This document shows positions 25,753 to 33,232 of a DNA stretch of 40,036 nt, one piece after another. Source of the stretch: Sciscionella marina DSM 45152 (GTDB taxonomy: Bacteria > Actinomycetota > Actinomycetes > Mycobacteriales > Pseudonocardiaceae); NCBI RefSeq assembly GCF_000379465.1, contig NZ_KB905408.1, positions 1 to 40,036 on the forward strand, in the 5' to 3' direction. A program made the translations under genes and the position numbers. Position 1 is the stretch's first letter. Each line of letters opens with the position of its first letter. The notes under the pieces were generated by a model that worked only from the letters and a program-made list of their open reading frames with translations, ran no database searches and was not told the DNA's origin.

Positions 25753-27549
25753 ATGACATCCACGAAAGCCCAACACCGGCAGACCGAGAAGAAGCCCTCG
25801 GAGCCGAACCTCGTCGAGATGAACTGGGATCCGATCACCAGGATCGTGGGCAGTCTCGGGATCTACACCAAGGTCGACTTCGCCAACAACACCGTGGCGG
25901 AGTGCAAGAGCACCTCGTCGATCTTTCGCGGGTACAGCATCTTCATGAAGGGGAAGGACCCACGCGACGCGCACTTCATCACCAGCCGGATCTGCGGTAT
26001 CTGCGGTGACAACCACGCGACCTGCTCGTGCTACGCGCAGAACATGACCTACGGCGTGAAACCACCGCATCTCGGCGAATGGATCGTCAATCTCGGTGAG
26101 GCCGCGGAATACATGTTCGACCACAACATCTTCCAGGAGAACCTGGTCGGGGTGGACTACTGCGAGAAGATGGTCTCCGAGACGAATCCCGGTGTACTCG
26201 CCAAGGCGGAGAACACCGCGGCGCCGAACGCCGCCGCGCACGGCTACCGCACCATCGCGGACATCATGCGTGCGCTCAACCCGTTCTCCGGGGACTTCTA
26301 TCGCGAGGCGCTCCAGGTCAGCCGTTCGACCAGGGAGATGTTCTGCCTGATGGAAGGGCGGCACGTGCATCCTTCCACGCTGTACCCCGGTGGTGTCGGC
26401 ACGGTGGCCACGATCCAGCTGATGACCGACTACATGACCAGGCTGATGCGCTATATCGAGTTCATGAAGCGCTCGGTGCCGATGCACGACGACCTGTTCG
26501 ACTTCTTCTACGAGGCACTGCCCGGCTACGAACAGGTCGGCAACCGCCGGATATTGCTCGGCTGCTGGGGATCCTTCCAGGACCCCGAGGTGTGCAACTT
26601 CTCCTACAAGGACATGGTCGCCTGGGGCCGGCGGATGTTCGTCACCCCCGGTGTCGTCGTGGACGGCAAACTGGTCACCACCAGCCTCGTCGACATCAAC
26701 CTCGGCATCCGTATCCTGCTCGGCAGCTCCTACTACGACGATTGGGAAGGCCAGGAGAAGTTCGTCAGCCACGATCCGCTCGGCAACCCGGTCGACGCGC
26801 GGCACCCGTGGAACCAGCACACCAACCCGCACCCGCAGCGCAGGGACCTGGACGACAAATACAGCTGGGTGATGTCACCGCGCTGGTTCGACGGGCACGA
26901 CCACCTCGCGCTGGACACCGGAGGCGGGGCGCTGGCGAGGCTCTGGACGACGGCGCTGGCCGGGCTGGTCGAGACCGACCATCTCAAGGCAACCGGCTCG
27001 AGTGTCCAGATGGAGTTGCCCAAGACGGGACTGAAACCGGCCATGCGGCTGGAGTGGAAGATCCCGAAATGGAGCAACACACTCGAGCGAAACCGGGCCC
27101 GGACCTACTTCCAGGCGTACGCCGCGGTGTGCGCGCTGCATTTCGCGGAACAGGCGCTCGCCGAGATCCGCGCGGGCAACACCAAGACCTGGGAGCGGTT
27201 CGAGGTGCCGCAGGATGGGATCGGCTGCGGGTTCACCGAGGCAGTCCGCGGTGTCCTCTCACACCACATGGTCGTGCGCGACGGGAAGATCGCGAACTAC
27301 CACCCGTACCCGCCGACGCCGTGGAACGCCAGCCCGCGCGACAACTACGGCACGCCGGGACCCTACGAGGACGCGGTGGCCGAGCAGCCGCTGTTCGAGG
27401 AGAACGACCGGGAGCACTTCAAGGGCATCGACATCATGCGCACCGTTCGCAGTTTCGATCCGTGTCTGCCGTGTGGGGTGCACATGTATCTCGGGAAGGG
27501 CAAATCGATCGAGCGGCTGCACTCGCCGAGTGGGAGCCCGGCCGAATGA
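25753..27549 (+). CDS. hhyL: [NiFe]-hydrogenase group 1h large subunit
   Basis: 598 residues from ATG 25753, with GGAGG upstream. It holds the Ni-Fe active site. The L1 motif RICGICGDNH (Cys81, Cys84) and L2 motif DPCLPCGVH (Cys571, Cys574) provide the four cysteines. His577 is the expected protease cut site, leaving a 21-residue C-terminal tail to be removed. The length, the FRGYSIFMKGKDPRDAHFITSRICG block and the sequence around the motifs match the high-affinity H2-oxidising group (Hhy of Streptomyces, Huc of Mycobacterium smegmatis). These enzymes scavenge atmospheric H2 and pass electrons to the quinone pool. It is 67 bases after hhyS and overlaps the next gene by ATGA. Confidence 0.97.
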   Translation: MTSTKAQHRQTEKKPSEPNLVEMNWDPITRIVGSLGIYTKVDFANNTVAECKSTSSIFRGYSIFMKGKDPRDAHFITSRICGICGDNHATCSCYAQNMTYGVKPPHLGEWIVNLGEAAEYMFDHNIFQENLVGVDYCEKMVSETNPGVLAKAENTAAPNAAAHGYRTIADIMRALNPFSGDFYREALQVSRSTREMFCLMEGRHVHPSTLYPGGVGTVATIQLMTDYMTRLMRYIEFMKRSVPMHDDLFDFFYEALPGYEQVGNRRILLGCWGSFQDPEVCNFSYKDMVAWGRRMFVTPGVVVDGKLVTTSLVDINLGIRILLGSSYYDDWEGQEKFVSHDPLGNPVDARHPWNQHTNPHPQRRDLDDKYSWVMSPRWFDGHDHLALDTGGGALARLWTTALAGLVETDHLKATGSSVQMELPKTGLKPAMRLEWKIPKWSNTLERNRARTYFQAYAAVCALHFAEQALAEIRAGNTKTWERFEVPQDGIGCGFTEAVRGVLSHHMVVRDGKIANYHPYPPTPWNASPRDNYGTPGPYEDAVAEQPLFEENDREHFKGIDIMRTVRSFDPCLPCGVHMYLGKGKSIERLHSPSGSPAE

Positions 27550-28415
27550 ACGGCGAACGGATCGAGGAACTGCTGGCTTCGTTCGCGGCCAACGGACCGC
27601 TCTCGCGGGCACGGGCTGAGGAATTGGTGCGGTTGGTCACCGAATTCCACGGTTCCGGCATCGAGCGGATCCTGGAGGTCGTGCACGAGACCGGCGCGCT
27701 CTCGACCGAGCTCCTCGACCGGCTCGCACGCGACGACCTGGTCTCGGGGCTTCTGCTGCTGCACGGACTACACCCCGATGACGCCCGCACACGCGTCGAG
27801 GAGGCGCTCGAGCGGGTACGTCCGTACCTGCGCTCGCACGGCGGTGAGGTGAAACTGCTCGAACTCACCGAGGACGGTGTCGCGCGACTGCGGCTGCTCG
27901 GCAACTGCCAGGGCTGCCCGTCCTCCTCGGTGACTCTGAAGCTGGCCGTCGAGGCAGCAGTGGAGGCGGCCGCTCCGGAGATCGAGCGGGTCGAGTCGGT
28001 GGACACCGGCGCCGAACGCGATGGCGCCTCGGTGATTCCGGCGGATTCCCTGCTGCAGCGGATGTTGCCCGCAGACAGCTCACCGGGAACGCACTGGGAG
28101 CCTGTCCGTGCGCCGGATCTGCCCTCCGGGGCGAGTGCCCCGATGACCGTGGGCGGTGTGGAGGTGCTGCTCTGCCACCTGGGTAGCACCATGTACGCCT
28201 ACCGGGACCGGTGCGGCCAGTGCGGGCAGCGGCTCGGGCAGGTCGGTATCCCGATCGAGACCGGGACACTGACCTGCCCGCAGTGCGGCACCGGATTCGA
28301 TGTCCGTAAAGCGGGAATCGCCGAGTTCGAGGCGGGTGTCCACCTCGACCCCTTGCCGTTACTCGAATCGGATGGTCAGCTGGAGATCGCGCTGCCGAAA
28401 GCGGTCCCGGCATGA
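27546..28415 (+). CDS. NifU-domain protein with a Rieske-like four-Cys domain
   Basis: 289 residues; ATG 27546 overlaps the hhyL stop. Residues 1-75 are helical. Residues 80-150 are a NifU C-terminal (Nfu) domain: VRPYLRSHGGEVKLLEL, then GNCQGCPSSSVTL with Cys121 and Cys124. Residues 185-289 resemble a Rieske domain in layout, but the metal ligands are Cys223-G-Q-Cys226 and Cys244-P-Q-Cys247. The two Rieske histidines are missing. This CxxC...CxxC set predicts a rubredoxin-type Fe or Zn site. A Rieske-type protein (HucE) accompanies the M. smegmatis hydrogenase. An electron-transfer or Fe-S delivery role for the hydrogenase is inferred. Confidence 0.85.
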   Translation: MNGERIEELLASFAANGPLSRARAEELVRLVTEFHGSGIERILEVVHETGALSTELLDRLARDDLVSGLLLLHGLHPDDARTRVEEALERVRPYLRSHGGEVKLLELTEDGVARLRLLGNCQGCPSSSVTLKLAVEAAVEAAAPEIERVESVDTGAERDGASVIPADSLLQRMLPADSSPGTHWEPVRAPDLPSGASAPMTVGGVEVLLCHLGSTMYAYRDRCGQCGQRLGQVGIPIETGTLTCPQCGTGFDVRKAGIAEFEAGVHLDPLPLLESDGQLEIALPKAVPA

Positions 28416-29104
28416 CGGTCGGGGAGTGGTTCTCGGTCGGCACGGCGGTGCGGTCGTTGCGGATGGCGCTGCGCGGAGACATCGGGGAGGGCGAGGCGGT
28501 CGTCGAACGGTGTCAGATGTGCGCCGAGCGAATCGAGGAACACCACGGGCACGTGGTCGATCTCGACTCACGCCGGTTGTTGTGCACTTGCCGACCGTGC
28601 GCGCTGCTGTTCGACACCGACGCGTCCGCCGGGCACTACCGCACGATCCCGCAGCGGTATCTCGCTTTCCCGGAATTCGTGCTGGACCGGGTTCAGTGGG
28701 AGGCGCTGCAGATCCCGGTGGGGCTGGCGTTCTTCTTTCACAACTCCCGGCTCGGCCGCACGGTCGCGTGCTATCCCAGTCCGGCAGGGGCCACCGAATC
28801 CGAACTGCCGATCGAGGCGTGGGAGAACATTCTGGCGGCCAACCCCCGGCTGCGCACTGCCATGCCCGATGTGGAGGCCGTCCTCGTGGCGGACGCGGGT
28901 GCGGAGAATCTCGCCCCGCCGAGCGAGGACGGCGGTTTCGCCTGCTTCCTGGTGCCCATCGACAGCTGCTACGAGCTGGTCGGGCATCTGCGCATGAGCT
29001 GGCGCGGATTCGACGGTGGACAGGAGGCCAGGGAGCGGCTGGAAGGGTTTTTCACCGAACTGCGCGGCAAATGCCGGCCCGTCGAGGTGTGCGAGGCGCG
29101 ATGA
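28412..29104 (+). CDS. DUF5947-family hydrogenase-associated protein
   Basis: 230 residues; ATG 28412 overlaps the previous stop. The N-terminal part has a zinc-ribbon-like Cys set: Cys34-x2-Cys37, then Cys58-x-Cys60-x2-Cys63 in RCQMCAERI...LLCTCRPCALLF. A helical and strand-rich domain follows, with FPEFVLDRVQWEALQIPVGLAFFFHNS and ending near CYELVGHLRMSWRGFDGG. This is the pattern of DUF5947, repeatedly found in group 1h hydrogenase operons. It probably binds Zn or Fe. It is coupled to its neighbours on both sides, so a stoichiometric partner or assembly factor is plausible. No activity is known. Confidence 0.8.
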   Translation: MTVGEWFSVGTAVRSLRMALRGDIGEGEAVVERCQMCAERIEEHHGHVVDLDSRRLLCTCRPCALLFDTDASAGHYRTIPQRYLAFPEFVLDRVQWEALQIPVGLAFFFHNSRLGRTVACYPSPAGATESELPIEAWENILAANPRLRTAMPDVEAVLVADAGAENLAPPSEDGGFACFLVPIDSCYELVGHLRMSWRGFDGGQEARERLEGFFTELRGKCRPVEVCEAR

Positions 29105-29742
29105 CCCAGCTGCGGTTCGAGGTGCTCGATATCCACGCGCAACGGTACGCCGTCGTGCCGATACTGCAGGTCCGGGTGCGCATCCAGGAAAACACCGGCG
29201 AACGGGTACACGCCATGCTGTTGCGTGCCCAGGTGCGCATCGACGCGCAACGCAGGCACTACGACGAAACCGAACGGACCGGACTGGCCGATCTGTTCGG
29301 CGAACCGTCCCGGTGGGGGCGCACACTCAAACCCTTTCTGTGGACCCACTGCGCGGCGGCTGTGCCGGGATTCCAGGAGACCACGGAGGTCGAGCTCCCG
29401 ATCCCGGCGACCTACGACTTCGAATGTACCGCCGCCAAATACCTGCACACGCTCGGCACGGGAGAGGTTCCGTTGTCGCTGAGCTTCGCCGGGACCGTGT
29501 TCGTCCGGGGAACGAGCGGTTTCGGCGTCGAACAGATCGCTTGGCACCACGATGTCGAGCACCGGATGCCGGTCGAGGTGTGGCATGCGCTGATCGCCGA
29601 GCACTACCCGGACACCGGCTGGATTCGATTGCGCCATGACACCGTGGCCGCGCTGCACCGGTTCAAGGCCGAGCGGGGACTGCTCGATCTCGACGAGGCA
29701 TGCACCACGCTGCTGGCCCGATCGCAGGCGCATGCGCCATGA
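29101..29742 (+). CDS. DUF6084-family hydrogenase-associated protein
   Basis: 213 residues; ATG 29101 overlaps the DUF5947 stop. It looks like a mainly beta protein with the opening FEVLDIHAQRYAVVPILQVRVRI, a LADLFGEPSRWGRTLKPFLWTH block, and VEVWHALIAEHYPDTGWIRL near the end. This is the DUF6084 pattern of actinobacterial hydrogenase loci. There are only two Cys residues and no membrane segment, so it is probably not a metal carrier. The strict four-base overlaps on both sides imply that it is made together with DUF5947 and the next protein. Unknown function. Confidence 0.8.
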   Translation: MTQLRFEVLDIHAQRYAVVPILQVRVRIQENTGERVHAMLLRAQVRIDAQRRHYDETERTGLADLFGEPSRWGRTLKPFLWTHCAAAVPGFQETTEVELPIPATYDFECTAAKYLHTLGTGEVPLSLSFAGTVFVRGTSGFGVEQIAWHHDVEHRMPVEVWHALIAEHYPDTGWIRLRHDTVAALHRFKAERGLLDLDEACTTLLARSQAHAP

Positions 29743-31154
29743 CCGAAGATCCGTTCGCGGGCGCGCGCGCCGTCGCCGACGCGGTCCTCTACGAGGGATA
29801 CCTGCTATATCCCTACCGGGCCTCGGCGGCGAAAAACCAGATCCGCTGGCAGTTCGGCGTTCTCGGGCCACCGAGCCCTGCCGGCGCGGTGCCCGTCGAA
29901 CCGTCGACCATGGCCACCGACTGTCTCATCGAAGGAACCGGCGGCGGGCAGATCGCGATCCGCGCCCGGTTCCTCCAGCTGCAGGCACGCACCGTGCAAC
30001 GGTGCGCCGGGGAGCGCCGGTTCGTCGCAACCGAGGAGCTGCACGGCACGGACGGTTCCTGGGTGAACTGGGACGAGGCCCACGAACACGAGAGGAATCT
30101 CGGCTGGTTCGACCTCGATGCGCTGACCACGACCGCGCAGAGCGTCCCGATCTCGGTGCCGGGCGGAGTGGACCTCGAAGACCAGCACGGCGATTCGGGT
30201 GCGGTCATCGGTCGGCTCGTCCGACGTCGCTGGGCGGCGGAGGCCGTGCTGCGGGTCAGCTGTGCAGCGGGCACCGGACCGGTGCGCAGACTGCGCCTCG
30301 AACTTCGCAACACCACGGGCAGCGGGGCGGTCGAGGAACCGACCGAGCCCGACGACCGCCATACCGACGACCGCACGCGTGCGCTGCGGCACGCTCTGCT
30401 CAGCGCCCACTTGGTGCTGCACGCCGAGAACGCCCGGTTCGCTTCGGTGATCGATCCTCCTCCGTGGGCCGGGGCCGCCGCGGCGCGCTGCCGCAGTGAC
30501 CGGCTCTGGCCCGTACTGCTCGGGGAGCCTGAATCCGCGGATACCGTCCTGGCCGCCCCGATCATCCTGCCCGATCATCCCCGGATCGCCGAACACAGCC
30601 GTGGTGCGCTTTTCGACTCCACCGAGATCGACGAACTGCTCTCGTTGCGGGTGATGACGATGACCGAGGAAGAGAAGCGCCAAGCCAGGGCCACCGATCC
30701 GCGCGCGGCCGAGATCGTCGACCGCTGCGAGCACATGAGTGCCGCCGATCTCGCGCGGATGCACGGCATCGGCACGCTCGCCGGGGGCGCGCCGGAGCCG
30801 GTACCCACCTGGTACACCCCGGCCGAGACCGGCGGTGCACCATGGTGGGATCCGGCGGTCGACGCCGCGGTCGATCCCGCGAGCGACACCGTCGAGGTCG
30901 ACGGGGTGGCCATCGGACGGGGGAGCGCGGTCCTGCTGCGTCCCGGTGCCCGGGCCGACGCGCAGGACCTGTTCTTCGCCGGTCAGGTGGCCACCGTGGT
31001 CGGAGTGCACCACGACGTCGACGGCAGAATCCACCTCGCCGTATTGCTGCGCGACGACCCGGCCAGCGAACTGCACGAGTGGTACGGGCGGTACCTGTAC
31101 TTCGGCACCGGAGAAGTCGAGCCGCTCCCTGCCGAGGGGAAGGAAGCGATGTGA
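29739..31154 (+). CDS. Uncharacterised 471-residue hydrogenase-cluster protein
   Basis: ATG 29739 overlaps the DUF6084 stop. The N-terminus AVADAVLYEGYLLYPYRASAAKNQIRWQFGVLGP is followed by a 300-residue soluble domain, a helical linker (TMTEEEKRQARATDPRAAEIVDRCEHM) and a beta-rich C-terminus. The C-terminal part (VDGVAIGRGSAVLLRPGARADAQDLFFAGQVATVVGVHHDVDG) looks like a small SH3- or OB-type barrel. I do not recognise a named family with confidence, though similar proteins accompany group 1h hydrogenases. There are no transmembrane helices and no Cys metal motif. The size and place in the run of unknown genes suggest a structural or assembly partner. Confidence 0.75.
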   Translation: MTEDPFAGARAVADAVLYEGYLLYPYRASAAKNQIRWQFGVLGPPSPAGAVPVEPSTMATDCLIEGTGGGQIAIRARFLQLQARTVQRCAGERRFVATEELHGTDGSWVNWDEAHEHERNLGWFDLDALTTTAQSVPISVPGGVDLEDQHGDSGAVIGRLVRRRWAAEAVLRVSCAAGTGPVRRLRLELRNTTGSGAVEEPTEPDDRHTDDRTRALRHALLSAHLVLHAENARFASVIDPPPWAGAAAARCRSDRLWPVLLGEPESADTVLAAPIILPDHPRIAEHSRGALFDSTEIDELLSLRVMTMTEEEKRQARATDPRAAEIVDRCEHMSAADLARMHGIGTLAGGAPEPVPTWYTPAETGGAPWWDPAVDAAVDPASDTVEVDGVAIGRGSAVLLRPGARADAQDLFFAGQVATVVGVHHDVDGRIHLAVLLRDDPASELHEWYGRYLYFGTGEVEPLPAEGKEAM

Positions 31155-31642
31155 TGAAAGAACGCGTCCTCGTCGCCGGTATCGGCAACATCTTCCTCGG
31201 CGACGACGGTTTCGGCAGCGAGGTCGCGAGCGCCCTGGCCGCCGAGGGCCTGCCCGCGCATGTGCGCCTCGTCGACTACGGCATACGGGGAATGCATCTC
31301 GCCTACGATCTGCTCGACGGATTCGCGGCCCTGGTCCTCGTCGACGCCATACCCGGAGAGCAACGGCCCGGCGCCGTCCACGTACTGGAGATCACCGAGG
31401 AACACCTCGAGACGCACGGCGGGCTCGACGCGCACGGTATGCATCCCGGCGCGGTGCTCGCGAGCTGCCGGATGCTCGGCGGCCGCCTGCCACGTACCTT
31501 CCTCGTCGGCTGCCGCCCGGAGCGGATCTCGGAGGGGATCGGGCTTTCCGCACCGGTCGCGCAGGCGGTGCCGACCGCGCTCGCCGCGATCCGCTCACTG
31601 CTCGAGCACGAACTGGCCGACCTCGCCGCGACGGCGGGGTGA
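31154..31642 (+). CDS. Hydrogenase maturation protease (HyaD/HybD family)
   Basis: 162 residues from ATG 31154; a GTG at 31151 is also in frame, and both overlap the previous stop. The family motif is GIGNIFLGDDGFG with Asp18 in the place of the nickel ligand Glu16 of E. coli HybD. LVDAIPGEQRPG holds the second acid (Asp64), and HGMHPGAVL supplies the His (His94 or His97). The protease senses Ni in the precursor of the large subunit and cuts after the final His of DPCLPCGVH, closing the active site. It is the natural partner of hhyL in this operon. Confidence 0.93.
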   Translation: MKERVLVAGIGNIFLGDDGFGSEVASALAAEGLPAHVRLVDYGIRGMHLAYDLLDGFAALVLVDAIPGEQRPGAVHVLEITEEHLETHGGLDAHGMHPGAVLASCRMLGGRLPRTFLVGCRPERISEGIGLSAPVAQAVPTALAAIRSLLEHELADLAATAG

Positions 31643-31665
31643 CCATCGAGGAAAGGAGAGAACCC

Positions 31666-31785
31666 ATGCGCAAGATCGGCAAACTCACCACCATGATGCT
31701 GCTCATCGGGCTCGGCGCCGCGGTGGTGCTCGGGATCCGTTCCGTCCCGGACGTCAAACGCTACCAGCGTATCCGGGACATGTAG
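31666..31785 (+). CDS. 39-residue single-helix membrane protein (DUF6893-like)
   Basis: ATG 31666 follows a strong AAGGAG ribosome site, 24 bases after the protease stop and 13 bases before hypC2. The peptide is MRKIGK, then a hydrophobic helix (about 8-24), then a charged tail (SVPDVKRYQRIRDM). This is the pattern of the DUF6893 small proteins of actinobacteria. The ribosome site and conserved context make translation likely. A single helix with a basic cytoplasmic tail could tether or recruit a soluble complex to the membrane. That role is inference. Confidence 0.8.
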   Translation: MRKIGKLTTMMLLIGLGAAVVLGIRSVPDVKRYQRIRDM

Positions 31786-31798
31786 GCAGGAGCGGGCA

Positions 31799-32071
31799 AT
31801 GTGCCTGGGTATTCCCGGCTGCGTCGTCGAACTCGCCCCCGACAACGACCAACTCGCCGTGGTCGAGGTCGCGGGGGCACGGCGAACAGTGAACATCGGC
31901 CTGCTCGAACCGGCGGCGATCGGGCCCGGCGACTGGATCGTGATCCACATGGGCTTCGCCATGGAACGGGTGGAGCCCGAGCAGGCCGCCGCCGCGCTCG
32001 CCGGACTGGAGACGATCGGGCGCCCGGACGCCGAGCTGCCCGGCAGACCGGTTCGTGAGGGGAACGGATAG
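31799..32071 (+). CDS. hypC: HypC-family maturation chaperone (copy 2)
   Basis: 90 residues from ATG 31799, with AGGAG upstream. It begins MCLGIPGCVVEL, keeping the essential Cys2 and the PG turn, and has the GDWIVIHMGFAMERVEPEQA block of the family. Compared with copy 1 at 21,239 it is shorter, has an extra Cys at position 8, and lacks the KDVCLQYI segment, so this is not a recent duplication. Two HypC-type chaperones often divide labour, one for Fe(CN)2CO loading and one for precursor binding. It lies just before hypA and hypB. Confidence 0.93.
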   Translation: MCLGIPGCVVELAPDNDQLAVVEVAGARRTVNIGLLEPAAIGPGDWIVIHMGFAMERVEPEQAAAALAGLETIGRPDAELPGRPVREGNG

Positions 32072-32082
32072 GAGGTGGGGCC

Positions 32083-32412
32083 ATGCACGAGCTCGCGATC
32101 AGCGAACAGATCGTGGAAGGTGTCGCCGAGCGGATGGGCACCGCCAGGATCGTCGGCGTGCGCCTCGAAGTCGGCAAGCTCTCCGGCGTGCTTCCGGACG
32201 CACTGCGCTTCTGTTTCGAGCTCGCGACCGAAGGAACGACACTCGAGGGCGCCCGCCTGGATATCGAGGAACCGGATGCGCGAGCGCACTGCCGAGGTTG
32301 CGGTGCGGACTTCAGCACCGCGGATCAGATCGTGCTGTGCGCCTGCGGAAGCGCCGAGGTGGACCTGCGTTCCGGTACCCAACTCCGTATCAGATCGGTT
32401 GAGGTGATGTGA
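32083..32412 (+). CDS. hypA: Nickel metallochaperone HypA
   Basis: 109 residues from ATG 32083, with GGAGGTGG upstream. It starts MHELAIS, where His2 and Glu3 bind nickel. The zinc domain has Cys70-x2-Cys73 and then Cys86-x-Cys88. The second pair is one residue closer than in the classical CxxC...CxxC form. HypA works with HypB to insert Ni into the large subunit after the iron centre is in place. It lies one base before hypB. Confidence 0.95.
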   Translation: MHELAISEQIVEGVAERMGTARIVGVRLEVGKLSGVLPDALRFCFELATEGTTLEGARLDIEEPDARAHCRGCGADFSTADQIVLCACGSAEVDLRSGTQLRIRSVEVM

Positions 32413-32413
32413 C

Positions 32414-33208
32414 ATGTGCGCGACATGCGGCTGCTCGGACGAAGCAGGGGTACGGGTGGACGGCACCGCCCTGCCGCACGAGCATTCCCACGAGCACGGG
32501 CATTCCCATCATCACGAGCCCGAACGGACGCTCAGGACGGTGTCGCTCGAACAGGACGTGCTCGCCAAGAACGCCGCGCTCGCCGAACGCAACCGCGGAT
32601 GGCTGGCCGCCAGACACATCGCGGCGATCAATCTGATGAGCTCGCCAGGGTCCGGCAAGACCACCCTGCTCGAGCGCACCGTCGCGGAAGCAACCGGCTT
32701 GTCGATCACGGTGATCGAAGGGGACCAGGAAACCCCCATCGACGCCGACCGGATCCGGGCCGGTGGTACTCCGACGGTCCAGATCAATACCGGTGCGGGC
32801 TGTCACCTCGACGCCGAGATGTTCGCGGGAGGCCTGCGCGCCCTCGATCCGCAGGAGGGCGCGGTGGTGCTGATCGAGAACGTCGGCAACCTCGTCTGCC
32901 CGGCGCTGTTCGACCTCGGTGAGCAGGCCAGGGTGGTGCTGATGTCGGTGACCGAAGGGGCGGACAAGCCGCTGAAGTACCCGCACATGTTCCGGGGCGC
33001 GGACCTGGTGGTGCTCAACAAGGTCGACTTGGTGACATACGTGGATTTCGACGAGGACCGCTTTCACGCCGATTTGCGCACGATCAACCCGTCCGCCCCG
33101 GTGCAGCGGGTATCCGCCACCCGCGGAACGGGTATGCGGGACTGGTTCGCCTGGCTGACCGAGCAGGCCCATTCGGCTGGGGCGGCCGCTGAACCGATCC
33201 TGCCGTGA
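32414..33208 (+). CDS. hypB: Nickel-inserting GTPase HypB
   Basis: 264 residues from ATG 32414. The N-terminal high-affinity nickel site MCATCGC (Cys2, Cys5, Cys7) is followed by a His-rich stretch (HEHSHEHGHSHHHE, about 22-35) that can store metal. The GTPase domain has the P-loop SSPGSGKT (76-83), GAGCHLD for the metal at the dimer interface, ENVGNLVCPA and the guanine motif NKVD. It is the last gene of the operon. Its stop is 24 bases from the convergent hypF stop. Confidence 0.96.
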   Translation: MCATCGCSDEAGVRVDGTALPHEHSHEHGHSHHHEPERTLRTVSLEQDVLAKNAALAERNRGWLAARHIAAINLMSSPGSGKTTLLERTVAEATGLSITVIEGDQETPIDADRIRAGGTPTVQINTGAGCHLDAEMFAGGLRALDPQEGAVVLIENVGNLVCPALFDLGEQARVVLMSVTEGADKPLKYPHMFRGADLVVLNKVDLVTYVDFDEDRFHADLRTINPSAPVQRVSATRGTGMRDWFAWLTEQAHSAGAAAEPILP

Positions 33209-33232
33209 TTCGGCCGCCGACCGAAACAAGCG

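Noticed and set aside
24156-25838. Open frame of 560 codons on the minus strand
   Set aside because: Antisense to the DUF6390 and hydrogenase small-subunit genes; no family pattern.
26592-27545. Long upstream extension of the NifU-type gene
   Set aside because: The extension overlaps the large subunit in another frame and is Arg/Pro-rich; the ATG at 27546 with ATGA overlap gives the family-like protein.
28300-29100. Upstream extension of the DUF6084 frame
   Set aside because: It overlaps the DUF5947 gene out of frame; the start at 29101 is coupled to the DUF5947 stop.
29805-31076. 423-codon minus-strand frame opposite the 471-residue gene
   Set aside because: Antisense frame in GC-rich DNA; the plus gene has overlapping start/stop coupling on both sides.
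33210-33226. Short inverted repeat TTCGG...CCGAA between hypB and hypF
   Set aside because: Five-base arms with a GC-rich loop in a 24-base gap; too weak to call a terminator.
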